From the NCBI GenBank assembly GCA_002989075.1, contig PSQN01000014.1, positions 806,001 to 870,000 of the forward strand: a DNA stretch of 64,000 nucleotides, read 5' to 3'. The position numbers and the translations under genes were made by a program. Shown one piece after another: positions 23,801 through 35,452 of this stretch (positions are counted from its first letter, which is position 1; every line of letters starts with the position of its first letter). Below the pieces are notes generated by a model. It ran no database searches. It was not told the origin of the DNA and saw only the letters and a list, made by a program, of their open reading frames with translations. This DNA comes from Arthonia radiata (taxonomy: Eukaryota; Ascomycota; Arthoniomycetes; Arthoniales; Arthoniaceae).

Positions 23801-23908
23801 AGGTTTCTCGTCCAATGGTGAAAAAGTACTCTGGAGTGAGGCGCTCTGATCCGAAGCATCTACGTCCTCCGAGGTCCGCTTTTGAGCAGTGAATGCCAGC
23901 GGGGCCAT
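20812..23908 (-). CDS. Zn2Cys6 fungal transcription factor with fungal_trans domain
   Basis: Six exons, 23908-23699, 23629-23575, 23516-22733, 22683-22069, 22014-21642 and 21594-20812, give 939 residues with phase kept at every join. The zinc cluster spans residues 64-90 with six cysteines spaced 2-6-5-2-6 (RACDECRKK, KIRCDGKQPCTHC, SYEC) and is interrupted by two introns. A linker and coiled-coil, PMFLEAMEKKLTRAESIL, follow. The middle homology region includes YRYFWAARELMDVTDCRD, KLATCYAFIGVALRSALRMG and RCFWIIRKMDVFVGAMLGLP, typical of the fungal_trans family. The C-terminal 250 residues are Ser/Pro/Gln/Asn-rich and end acidic, a probable activation region. It is a nuclear, sequence-specific regulator; the pathway cannot be read from sequence. 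The start is the first ATG in frame (23908); the frame further upstream begins with TTG. Confidence 0.88.
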
Positions 23909-24923
23909 ACGAGGTGACTTTAACCACCCCAAACGGAAAGCGCACGTGCTCAATATGATAACAACGAAAGGCGCGCAAGTCAAACGAGTGAGATTTTGCC
24001 TAGTACTCCACGGATTTGTGAAGGGTATTCAAAGATCAAAAGGGAAATTCTGCGATTTTGGATAAAGTTGAGCCGACAAGACTGCCTGACGGGTGAACTG
24101 TAAAGCAGTGGCTCGGACGGAGTTAGTGACGTTAGTGATGGAAAAGTTTACCGCGGAAAGTCTTTCCAGGTACTCGTAGAAGCGCTCTTGGCAGGCCTCG
24201 ATGAGGACTAGCTCGACCGAGATCCTAGAGCGTACCTTTTGACCTGCATATATCTTACTCCGACTTCAATACCCACTGCTAGTAATGCACTGAGTTCAGC
24301 TTTGGTCTGAAGATGCTCCAAAGACCACAACAGCCTCCAGCAGTGGGCACTCTGCGACACACGTTGTAAGAATAGTCAGAAGCTTAGACATTGGGATTGG
24401 TGAGCGGTCTCGACCAGCGAAAAGCGAGCACGACGAGTTCAGATGGGCAAAAGTATGAAAGCGCCTCCGAATGCACTAATGACTCTGTTGAGCGATCCTT
24501 CGGCAGATCAGCATTTCTAAGTCTACTAGAAACCCACAAGAAGAATGCGGACGACATCTCCGCGGTCCGACATCCACTCGTTCCTGACTGCTTGCTTGGC
24601 AGCTTGCGAGTCGCGACTTTCAGGATATGATTATTGCATTGGGCCAAGAATAAACTGTACGGAGGACGTGTTCCGCTTCAGTTCTCAGGGAATTTCTTGG
24701 CTCGTGATCGCTAAAACTCATTCTTGAAGGCCAAGGCGCATAACACGCAGGCTCCTGCTACCACAATCCGTAGATCGCTTCAGACATAGACACTCCCATA
24801 CAAGGTCGACGCCCGCCCAATGCATTCTTCATCGTCAAGGTTCATGCATTCATGTTGCTGCAGCCCTGCTGCTGTAGTTTGTGGTTGCTTTTGCCATCAC
24901 CGCGCTGCTCAAAAGGACGAATC
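23909..24923. other. Intergenic region
   Basis: About 1 kb between the promoter side of the Zn2Cys6 gene and the 3' end of the MAPKK gene. Only short frames without domain or splice support were seen. Confidence 0.5.
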
Positions 24924-26451
24924 TCAATCTTTCCAGCCCCACACTTTGCGTAGATACCTCTCCATGCTCACGTGCCTTGTCTTCATCTCCAGCATCCAAG
25001 GATGTTCGAGCATTCGCCATGGCGTGGCACGTTTTGTGCCCTCTTTCTCGAGACTGGTCGGGGTTAGCAAGCTCATGAAGGAGTAGTAGATCAATCTGTA
25101 CGACTTACCAGCACTCGATGAAGTACTTGAAGTTCTCGCTCCACTTCACAATGTCCGGCTCATCCTTCAGCTGCGGTATTGGCTGTCGAACGATGTATGT
25201 TAGCAAGTCAATTAGTCCCGCTCGCGGCTGGACCTCTGTCCCATCCGCCGGGAACGGGAATCGGTGTTGTGCCACTTCTAGTAGGGTCACGCCCAGAGAC
25301 CAGACGTCAGATGTGATGGTATATGACTGGCCCGTGATCCGCTCCGGCGCCATGTAATACGATGTGCCAATGAATGTATTGGCGTCGCCCTTCGTACCAA
25401 ACTCCCCACTGACGCCAAAGTCGCAAAGCTTCACCTGGCCGTCTCGGCAGAGGAGAACGTTGGATGGCTTGATGTCGCGGTGAATGATTCGGTGACCGTG
25501 TAGGTACGTCAAACCGCCCAGTACACCCTCAGCGACTTTGCCGAGCACCTTTTCGCCAGTCCTTCCGCCAAGCTTTTTGACCTCGTTGTAGATGCTGTGC
25601 AGGCTTCCTCCTTCGCAAAATTCCATGGCAATGGAGATGGTTCCAGAAAGGTCCGTGAAGGCACCAAAGTATTTGCAGATATGCTCAGACGCACAGTTCT
25701 TGTTGAACTCCAGCTCGCGGATGATCTGTTTTCGTACGTCCGGATTTGGGTCTGTAGTGATGATCTGTACATACGGTTAGACGAGGCGGGGAGGTGCTCC
25801 AATATATCATCCAGCACTCACCTTCAACGCGAAGACTGTCTTACCGCCCTCCAGCATGCACCGTGTCACTGCACCGCCAGCACCTTCTCCCAAGCTTCCA
25901 AGTTCCTTGATTTTGTTGTCCCGGCTTGCGGCCCTCCATCCGGCCTCGTCCAGGTCTTCCACATCCAAAGGCCTGCCCTTTTCCAGGCTCAACTTGTTCA
26001 AATCTGGCAGGTCCAGGCCATCGATGTCCGAATGTGAAGAGCTGACCGCGCTGAGTTGCTCACTGCTCCTGGGCTGTCGCAATTGTTGCGTCAACATGTT
26101 CACTGATGGCACCGAAGCAGCATGTTCCCCGGAGCTACCCGATCTTGATGCTGCGCTTGTATCGCTCGAGCCTCCCATGGACACAGAAGCGACTTGCAAA
26201 GGTGGTAGAACCGGCTGCGCTCGTCTGCCTTCGTAGGGCGTCGTACTGCTCCCCATGGGAGTTGCCAACCTTAAGCTTGGTGGGGCGGGTCTGGTTGGCC
26301 GGGGCGCCTCTGTCTCTTTGGTATCTGTATTGACCGGTCGAGCACTCGGTGAAGGAGGTATCGCAAGCCCGAGTTTTGGTGCTCGGGAGCCACTGTTGCT
26401 ACGGCTGCCCCCAGGCACGGGCGGCCGCAGCAACGGAGCCGGCGAGCTCAT
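24924..26451 (-). CDS. mkk1: MAP kinase kinase of the Mkk1/Mkk2 cell-wall-integrity type
   Basis: Exons are 26451-25822, 25764-25109 and 25053-24924, giving 471 residues. Introns are short (57 and 55 nt) with GTGAGT/TACAG and GTAAGT/GACCAG ends. The N-terminal 190 residues are Pro/Ser-rich and contain [14 protein letters not shown], resembling fungal Mkk proteins. The kinase domain has the glycine loop [13 protein letters not shown] with the ATP lysine at the exon border, [17 protein letters not shown], an activation loop ending [11 protein letters not shown], and [14 protein letters not shown]. The C-terminus, [16 protein letters not shown], is typical of MAPKKs. It would phosphorylate a Slt2/MpkA-type MAP kinase under a Bck1-type MAPKKK. 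The start was placed at [11 protein letters not shown] because the upstream frame begins with TTG. Pbs2- or Ste7-type is less likely given the N-terminus. Confidence 0.92.
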
Positions 26452-27838
26452 GCTACTGACGTCCTCAAAGCGATGGGCAGAAGCCAAGTGGATGGTCTGG
26501 TATGCTTGTGGACTCTTTCCGGATTCACCCCACTGTGCTTTTTACTGTCACAAATCCTGTGTCTTTCGCAAATCGACGTCCGAAATACTCAGCCTGCCTC
26601 AGACCTGGAATGTTTCAGTACTGATTTTGAAGCTGAGACGAGTTTTGCTTTAGAAGTGCTCGACTCGAAGCAGTTTCAGGCGTCTGTGCCACACGCACGC
26701 GAGGCTGTGACTAAAGGGCAGGAGCGGGTGGCCGAGGTCTCCGAGGTGTGAGTTCAAGGAAGCGAGAGAATGCGGAGACGCTCTGATAGCGAAGGTGGGC
26801 GAAGGCAATCGAGTTGACAAAGTCGAAGGAAAAGATGAGGCGTCAAGTGGAGTCGAAGGTATGCGGCCGGCCCGTCTATCGAGCAACAAGCGCTGGCTGC
26901 CCCTCGATACCCACGGTACGAGGAAGACTGGTGTTATCAGCGACGACTCAAATCAGAGCAGACGCTCAGCCGACTGCAGCTGGTCCACAACGATGACTGT
27001 GAAGTATCGAAAGACGAGAATATTATTGCGCCAGCGCAGTGCTGAACAGCATCACCCACCTGCGTTTCAAGTTTGCGCGCTTCCCGCTCATAAGCGCTGG
27101 GCGTATCCATCTCGTCAGGTCCCGATGCCATCCCGTCTAGTCTACTCCCAATTAGGCAGTTTAGGGAAGCAGCGCCGCATTCATGACCTTCGAGAGGAAT
27201 GCTACGCCAACAGATTGTTTCATGTGAGCTCCTAGCGAGCACAGTGGCCGCTGCAAGGGCCTCCTGGCTGTATTTTCGATCGTGTTGGCGACAAGGGTCT
27301 TCAAAAGTGGATTACAACATGTATACAATTCGCAAGTCAGACTCTATGCGCTGCCATGATTCTGATGCCCCGTGGCACGCTAGAGGGGCGGCACTGCGAT
27401 CCTTCATCACGCCACTTTGGGAGTCACACTTCCCTTCGCTGTTCGCAGCCAACTCATCGTCAGCCGCCAAGCAGTATTTACGATGCGAATATGACAGTAT
27501 AGCTGAGCAAGGCAGTTTTGCAGTCACGAAAAGCCTGGCGGTCTTGCCGAAGCCTCGCGTACATTAGCGCGAAAGAGCAATCGATGCGAAGATTCACGAA
27601 GTCTTTACCAGCGTAATAACATTGGCTTTGTGGCCGCCAAGTCGCAATGCTTCACTGGTGTATTACAGAGAGCGCGTGCCGCGCTATTGTGAGAATAAAA
27701 TCGACGGCAGCAAGAGATAACACCACTGAACAGTTCAGCGTGACGTCTCTCCGCTAAGATGTCTTCACCAACCGAGCAGTCCAGCGGCTGGCCTCGTGGT
27801 GATGAACAGGCTAAACCCTGGCCTCCTCCAGAACCACA
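26452..27838. other. Intergenic region
   Basis: About 1.4 kb that carries the MAPKK promoter on its left. A 37-codon plus frame (ATG at 27759) runs antisense into the end of the next gene and has no support as a gene. Nothing else was recognised. Confidence 0.5.
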
Positions 27839-28738
27839 TCATGAGGCTGATAAAGGAGTCGCTGGTCCCTGAACCGGGTTCGACGTGCTGTTGATAGCAA
27901 TGCTTTCCTGGGCCTTTCTAATCCCGGACGCCCATGTTTGGAGTCGAGTCTTTACCTCAGAGAGGCTCTGCACAGCATTTGGTAAATTCTCCAATTGAGC
28001 TCCGTCGTCGAGTGAGCCTTTGAGCAGGTCGCTCGCGGTAGGTACCGTTGTCGATCTCCGGCGCGCTTCGTCAGCAAGCGCATGCACTTGGACAGCGGTG
28101 TTGCGTGCCTGCCTTGAAGCCTTGCTTGCTTTAATTGCGATGCTGTTGCCAATTTTGCCCTCTTTATGGGGTGACGACTTGACCTCAGCAATGGTCCTAG
28201 ACACGAGATGGACTGCTTGATCGAGTAGATCCTCTGCGTGCTTCAAAGGCTGACGTGCGTCGATGGATGAGGTGGTGATAGAGGGTACGTTGGCCTCCGC
28301 AGCCCTCTTATGCGATCGTCCGGATTTGGCTACAGGACTTTTAATAGGGCTCATGTTCGTCGACCATGCTGACAAGGGTGTATAGACTTCGTCATCCGAG
28401 TCCATCGCAGGGCTGAGCAGTTGGAAAGGGTCGGGCGAATACATCGGCTCGTCAGTGCGTATCCTCTTTGGCAAAAATGGCCGCTCCAATGCTGTTGGAC
28501 GGTGCGACCTGCTCAACTTCCGGCCTCGACGAGGCTTGGTTTTGGGCGTCTGAGGAGATTGTGGTGGTTCGAGTGATTTGGCCCACATATGCTCAGCTTG
28601 ACTGACACGCTCAGCCATGACCTTCAGACTATCACGATACTTCTGGAGGTCATTGATTTCCGGGGCCCATGACGAGGGTCCGGCACCGAGGGGTATTATA
28701 GGACTGATGTGAGTCTGGGTTAACGACATGGTAGACAT
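27839..28738 (-). CDS. Hypothetical Ser/Pro-rich protein
   Basis: An uninterrupted 299-codon frame from a true ATG, with no recognised family. The N-terminal third contains a helical stretch (INDLQKYRDSLKVMAERVSQ) and basic patches (KPRRGRKLSRSHR, LPKRIRT) that could be nuclear localisation signals. The middle has several Ser/Thr-Pro sites (SPDPFQLLSP, SPIKSPVAK), possible CDK or MAPK targets. Residues 160-240 are predicted helical (HAEDLLDQAVHLVSRTIAE, RQARNTAVQVHALADEARRR). The composition suggests a regulated nuclear or scaffold protein. The clean long frame and codon use support a real gene; the role is unknown. Confidence 0.65.
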   Translation of the reverse strand: MSTMSLTQTHISPIIPLGAGPSSWAPEINDLQKYRDSLKVMAERVSQAEHMWAKSLEPPQSPQTPKTKPRRGRKLSRSHRPTALERPFLPKRIRTDEPMYSPDPFQLLSPAMDSDDEVYTPLSAWSTNMSPIKSPVAKSGRSHKRAAEANVPSITTSSIDARQPLKHAEDLLDQAVHLVSRTIAEVKSSPHKEGKIGNSIAIKASKASRQARNTAVQVHALADEARRRSTTVPTASDLLKGSLDDGAQLENLPNAVQSLSEVKTRLQTWASGIRKAQESIAINSTSNPVQGPATPLSAS

Positions 28739-31700
28739 TGGAGTTTACGGTGCAGAACACGGGAGGAGGTTGACTTTGCCGTTGATATAGTGGGTGTTGT
28801 ACGAAGATGCGATACGATCTACAAGCGTGTCAAGCAACGGGGAAGGGCAGAGTTTATAGAATCCTGGTGGCTACGAGGCCACCCACAAACAGGGCAAATC
28901 CTGTCAAATCTGCCAGACACCCAAAATTGGCGATGATTACGGTTCAACCCCGAGTCTCACCGTTTACTGGAAGCGAGGATCCGCGAGAGGTGTCATACTC
29001 GCGCACAGGCGCGCGCGTGAGAGTGAGGATTACATCGGTTGACGGATGCTGATCCTCCACACTGCCGAAGAGAGCAAGCGCTGAGGCGACCCGCAAGACC
29101 CGGGTTGGATACGTCGCAAGATGTGCAGCAAACGTCGAGTGGTCGAGCATGCGGCGTACCGGCGCAGCCGCAGGTGGATCTCCGATACGCCTGGAAACGA
29201 CCTAGCCATTAACCGATTGGGGCATGTATGCGAGCTGCTGGCCTGGGATGTTATGGATTTTGCTGCATAAGGCGATCCTTGTTGCATAGCGCCCGTGACC
29301 ACAAACTGACAAGGCGCTCGAGACCCCGGTCAGCCCGCAGGCGTGGAAAGCTTGATCGACGGGTCCGTGAGCGCGGTGTTGCAAAAGCTAAACGTGGAAA
29401 CAAGCTGCCTGGCGATCCAGAACCAAGGGTGCGACCGCTCTCCATGGCACGGAGCGGCGCTCGAGGTCAAGAACGGGACATGAAGTGAAGTGGACGAAGG
29501 ACATGGAATCGGTTTCACTTGGAGCCTGGAGGAGGGTAAGGACGCAGAGGATTATTTGCTTCTTGCGAAAGTGGCTTGGCGTGCGATGGGCGTGTAAAGT
29601 GAATGCCCGAGGGCTCCTTTGCCGCAAAGAAGCAAAGCGCACGATTCAGGTCGTGTCCTTGCGCGCGCAACTGGGCGAGCTCGCTCTTTTCTCACCCCTC
29701 GTAACAACAATACTCTTTCTGCGCTCTCGAAGATCGTCTCATTGGGTGTCCGCAAGGTCGTGTCCTCGCGCATATTCTCCTTTAGTATTTTACCTTGCTT
29801 TTCTGCTTGTCGACTCCGTTGAGCATGACAAACACCACGCTTGGATACGAATTGTTTGACCTCTTCTCCCCCAATGCCTCTACAACCTCATGTAGCCGGT
29901 CGTCATTGCTCGCGAAATTGCGGAGATTTAGTTAGAATCACTCCTCAAGATGTGCTGCCATTCCTGGGTACGAGAGCCGAACACGCCGAGGCGCAGGATG
30001 TCATCCCCACCTTGGGTGATAGTGCATCGTTTTCAAGAACCGGTCGCAACTTGCGCCCTTCGCGAATCTCGCAATCTTGCATTCGTATCATTGACGCTCC
30101 GCCGTCGCACATGGAACGTCACGATCGTATTCGGGAGGGGACCTAGCCGCATCCTTCCCGATCGCACGTCTCCCTACAATCGGATTGACACAATCCTTGG
30201 GGCGTTTTCTGCTTTATGAGGCTGACCAGGCGCAATGGTCTTCCAAGTGAATGTTGAGGAATCTGGACACACACGACCAGATTTCAGCCCTCGTTGTCTG
30301 GACATTGTGACTGCGCCGATATTTGACGCTGAAACAGTCGCAGTGCCAAGTGATCAAGCAAGCGAAAGCTCTTTCCTAAATTGTGTTATGCATGCACGTC
30401 GTATCAAGCGGGATACCTTGTTTTGATCGCAAGTCGCACCCTCGCTCGCAAGTACCTAAAAGGGCTGTGGCTTGTTCACGAACACGATCTTCCTTGCGAG
30501 CAGACGAACAACTGCCTTCCTAGTGTCAATTTGCGACCTCTTGCCTAATGAGGACTTTGTTCAATGTCGGCTTCTGCTGTGCATCCACGCCACGTTCAAA
30601 GTGCTACCCATTGCGACGCCAATTTCAAATCAAGCTCGCAAATGGCAGTAGCGATGCATGGATGCAGAACACATCTTACACAACCTTCGTCCCTCGACGT
30701 CCTTGTTTAGGAAGTGGTAGGCCTGCAGCGCAAACTTGGACTTTGTGTCCTCTCAACCATTTGCAGCATTCGCAGTCCATGCAAAAATCGCAGTGGCTCG
30801 CAGTAATGGCCAAGCCCTCAGGTCCTTCGGCTTCAGCTAGGAGCGCCATTGCGAGGCTCAAAGCGAAAAAAGCAAGCAAGCCTGCTCAATGAAGTCATTC
30901 TGCTACGTCATCCCTTAACATTCAAAGCAGTCAGTAAGATGCTGGCGCTCTCGCAAAGGGCAACCAGTTACATTTGCGACACAGCGCACAACAGCATCGC
31001 TTAACCAGCATCGCTGTTGACGTGAGCTACAGTGTACAAAAATGGAGTCGACAAACCGTCCGCGTGGTCTTCGCGCTCCACCGCCGCTGCTGACCACTCT
31101 GGTCACAACTTTCATCAGGCCTACAGTCATCTGATGAGCGGGTCGTCTTGTCGCATATTGCTGTCATCTCGTCGCTCTGGGCAATTCTGTTTGACATGCT
31201 AGGCACCAGAGACAAGTGCTCGCAACGCCAACGGAAAGAGGTACGAAATCACCCATGCGCGCAAGATTGCGGTCCTCTCGTCCAAAAGAATCCACCATTA
31301 CGGCAATGCAGGCAGCTCAATTCCTGTAACACACACTTCGCGTTATCACTTCTGACGTCTCAGTCAGCGTCCCTGGTCGCCGTCAGCGCCACGAACGGGT
31401 CGCGCGGAACGACACACGGTTGTATTCCGTCATCAAGACCGGCGTCTGCAAAATTTCCTGTTCCTGCTGCCTACTCACTGACAACGATTCTATTTGCATA
31501 CACAAATAACAGTAAGTGCCACAGGTGATAGATGAGCATCAAGAGTCAGCCTACGCGTATCTCAGATCTGTAACATTTCCCGCCTGGACCCTTGAACGAC
31601 GCGAGAGACTATGCATTCTCCCAATGAGGCAATCATCAAGACTGGAACTTCTTCATGGACTCAGGACAGTGTTGGTAAGATGTGCCATTATCCAATGATG

Positions 31701-34700
31701 CCTCGTTTACCGCATCCAGCACAGGTATGGTGCGATGCATATTGCACAGATCTCTCGCGGGTGGTGCCGGATTGTCACTTTACAGACTGCGCCGACGCGC
31801 CTATGCCCGCTCCTTCCGCCCCTGATGGCCCCTTCACCGCGGCCATCCATCGGCGGTTCAAAATACTCTGCTGGTGCTCTGCCTCGACCCTCAACAACAC
31901 CAAGGCATCCACGGCAGTCCGGTCGAAGCGCGTATTACTGATACTGATGAGGAGGCTTAGCCGACCCCGGCTGTCCGATGGTTGGGTGATCATGTCAGGG
32001 GGCGAGTGCTCTCTTGCAAACGCCTGTCCCTGAACAGCAGCCTCGTGCGATTGAGAGCCGTGAAATGGCCCTCAATGGCGCAGTCCGCGGAATTGGTCGT
32101 TCGGACGATCTTCTGATACACCTAGCGCGAACAGGTCTGCCCTTGATCTGCGGAGAAATGGTAAGGACGCCATGGACTTATGGGCTGCGTCAAAAGCAAG
32201 ATACGCCTTCTGATCAGTGATGATGAGTGATCTTCACCTTGCAAACGTTGTCAACGTTAGTGGCGCAGCAATTGCTCCACGGGCAAATAGCGATCTCCGA
32301 CAATGATCTCTTCGCAACTGGCACACTTGTGTTCGACGTCGACAGTGACGCGAGCTGTGTCTTTACCTGAGACCGAGATACGGTCTGAACGTCATACCGA
32401 GCCTGGACCTGGCGTCCTACCTAATCCGTCGTCCCTCAGCCTTATTAGCAGGCTTGACGCAGTATGAAGCTTGCGGCGAGAGATGATAGCGCGTGTTGAG
32501 GGCCGACGTGACTTCTTCAAGAATTTGAGTCAACGGCAACACCGCTTTCACGAGGACTCTCAAGAGCTCACAAGGATTGTGTCTACTCGCTGACTCCACC
32601 TAGGCCGACGGAATGAAAGGTTGCTCGCCAAGATCGGCCTTCCTACAAAGGATCGCAAAATCCCCGCTTATTGGAGGTTCAGACGTAGTGTTGTGAAATG
32701 TTGCAAGCGTTCATAGGGGATTTTCCTTGACTGCAAAAGGCCAGTCCGCGGTGAAAGTCCAACGGTCGTATTCAGAAGCTCTGCAACTTCGAACATCTAT
32801 TCTCTATGAGGAAGCCACCGGTCATATTCCCCCTGAGGCACGATACTACAAGTATTGAGACGCACAGGATGCTCGCAACAAATCCCATGCGCCCAGAGAA
32901 TACCAGATTCCCATGTGTATTCTGTACAGCATCGCCGTACCAAGCTCAGAGATCTATTCCTTGATCCTCCGATCATTTAGCTTGACCTCCTTCCCTCTAC
33001 CAGCATTAGCGCGCCGGGCTGGGCAGACTACAGGACGTCGACTCCTTCGCAAGACGGGACAACGTCGCGCGTACGTGTTCAACATTTGTCATATCGCCAA
33101 TACAACCACCGCAGCCAAGCTGCTGGTACCACCTCAAGAGTGCACAACCTCCATGATAATCCACGGCGATGGTGCTTCATCTCACTTCGAAACGCAAATT
33201 AAGTTCAGGTCTATTAGGCCTTTGTCGAGCATGAACCGCACTCTTGGCCAGTACCGCGGGTAAGTTCACATCGCAAGGCTGGAGGTTCGTTTTGCACAAC
33301 TGGCAAGATTGACAGCGCAACACTCCAGCGCTAGTCACGCAAACGGAGTGTGCTCTTCTCCTTTCCTATAACCTTCGGCACAATACAGACTGCACTGTAT
33401 TGTTCGCGGTTCGAAGCGAATCCACGATCCATTTCTCGGCATTCACTTCCGTATTTCCATTGTCTATATTAGCTCTAGCTTGATCCTCCGGACTCGCCGA
33501 GCGCTAGACCGCATTGCTCCAGACGCGGGCTCGCGGATTGCCCCACGTTAGGATTCTATATATCTATTTGTATAAGCACCTCGAGAGGGACCAAAAAGTA
33601 TGCCCTGCGTATGCGTACGACAGCTGTCTCACGCCACAACTGTCTCCGGTGGAGTGGTTCGCACGCCAGACCATTACCTAGCGGCGCGGAGCTATTGGTA
33701 CGAGCGAACTTCGGCCCACCGCACAGCCAACGACTATGGTTGTCTCCTCCGTCTAGTCATCAAAACGACCTCCCGAATACCTGGAGAGTCGCGTTGTTCC
33801 TTCGACCCCACACTGACTACTCCACAGACAACATAAGCAGGGATATCAACAACGCATTGGCCTTCACTGTGAAGTCAAAGGACCGCTGAGTCGCTAACGT
33901 GCAGCTTGACAAGTATCGAGTCGAATAAGGCTATTGGTGAGGCCAGTGACCAACACGCCACGTCAATAACCTTCGTGCATGCTTACTCGGTGCCGAGACC
34001 TCGCACTCTCCCTCGCCGTCGTGGATATCACCTTTACGGTACACGTCGACTACCATTCTCAATGCCGACACGCTCTCCCTGTCTCTCGCTCCCATCGCTG
34101 TCCTTGTACTGTCGAGCAGCGAAGCGCGTAATAGTCCCATGAGTTGGCGATGCCTATGGATCTGAATGCCATGCCTACGTCCATTTCGCATCTGTGTCCG
34201 CACAAACGCATTAACACGTCCAATGCACTGCCGCGAAAGCTTCCATTGATGCTCACTCTGCCCAGCAACCCCCTCCCCCTCGTCCTCTCACCAGCGCGAC
34301 TAACATCACCTACAGGCACACCACCTGCACCAACCTCGCCAGTAAACCCCGCCCATCTCATTCTTCACGTCCTCCTGCCACCCTCGACAGCTGAACGCAC
34401 ACCCTCCAACCTCAAGAGCCGCACGCCAGACCAGATTCGCAAACGTCAAAGCCAGTCGGCCACGCGCATCCATACGCGCACACCCAGCATACCACGAGCC
34501 AGACCCTCATACCCGCTTTGACGCTCATAGACCCCGGCTCGGCCACGCCGTCCCTTAGGCTTGCGCGTTTCCTTTACGCCATGCCTAGCTATCTCACAGA
34601 TGCGCTTGGGATTTCCCACAACTCCCGGACAGTCACTGTGTGTCATACTGCATGACAGCACATCACAGCATATCACATCACACCTCCCTCACCCCTCCTA

Positions 34701-34863
34701 CCCCTCATACACTCCCCAACCCCTTTCTCCAGCTCTCACGAGCTCTACACCCCAACGTCCGCCTCATCCAAGCGTACCCCATCAGCATCCTCACACTCTA
34801 AGCTCGCTCGAATGCAAGAATAGGCAGTTACTTCGCCGTTCTGCGCTATGCTCGCGACCTTAT
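28739..34863. other. Six-kilobase gene-poor stretch dense in TCGCAA/TTGCGA
   Basis: No convincing gene, splice structure, transposon terminus or RNA gene was found on either strand; all frames are short and mutually overlapping. The striking property is the hexamer TCGCAA and its complement, about 19 occurrences between 29.1 and 33.3 kb by eye, where roughly 2 are expected at random. Examples are at 29114, 29563, 30044, 30069, 30427, 30446, 30494, 30531, 30611, 30636, 30849, 30951, 30974 and 31220. The right end (34600-34800) is C/T- and CA-rich. Confidence 0.5.
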
Positions 34864-35073
34864 TTACCGTAGACGTCCTTCCATGCGTTGGTTGCTTGAC
34901 CAGGAACGAAAGTTGCCCGCTTGTGGTGTCGCCTGATGTGCGCTCTCCTCCTGAGTGGCACCAGCTTGCCTGACGCTCTGAGCGAGATCGAGCAGCGTTG
35001 GGGTGTCCCGTCCATGGACTGAGCTAGCGGTAGCGAGGATTGGCTCCGTGAACGAAGGGTGTACCGGCGGCAT
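34864..35073 (-). CDS. Possible small protein of 69 residues
   Basis: A complete small frame starts at ATG 35073 (MPPVHPSFTEPILATASSVH) and ends with RSWSSNQRMEGRLR. Codon choice (many third-position C/G, GAG and CTC codons) looks like that of the neighbouring genes. A second minus-strand frame across the same bases is also open and ends KRATFVPGQATNAWKDVYGK, so one of the two must be a shadow. No homology is recognised. It lies just downstream of the Mdm34 gene on the same strand. Low confidence. Confidence 0.3.
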   Translation of the reverse strand: MPPVHPSFTEPILATASSVHGRDTPTLLDLAQSVRQAGATQEESAHQATPQAGNFRSWSSNQRMEGRLR

Positions 35074-35452
35074 TCAATGCAGAGGCTCGGTGGAGGTGTG
35101 CAAGTTTTTCGCCTGTTGTTGCACAAATTGTGCAGTGTCACAGACCTTTCATACCAACATCAGACGCCTCACCATTGAACAGTCATTGAAGAGATAGCGT
35201 GAGAAAAGGAAGCATTGGCTTCTATCCGGAACCTAGGCAAAGTAGGGGTATCACATATCAATATCGTACACTTCCCAACCCATGTCTGTGCATAAGTATG
35301 CTCTTTGTCGTATCTCATAACACATCACCAACACTTCAATCTACCTCTTACCCGCCTCTTATTCACTCCACTCGCCTCCCTCTCCCTACAATCCACCCAC
35401 CCTCACTCTCTCCATCCTTGTCCACTCCCATCATTCCCCAGCCTCCCCAAAC

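Noticed and set aside
20812-23908. Naming the first Zn2Cys6 factor as XlnR or another known regulator
   Set aside because: The zinc-cluster sequence RACDECRKKKIRCDGKQPC differs from what I remember of XlnR; without a search a specific name would be guessing.
27759-27872. 37-codon plus frame MSSPTEQSSGWPRGDEQ
   Set aside because: Too short, and antisense to the 3' end of the 299-residue gene; no splice donor extends it convincingly.
34150-34521. Plus frame rich in Pro, Leu and Thr
   Set aside because: Biased C-rich composition explains the opening; the minus strand is also open and no motif is present.
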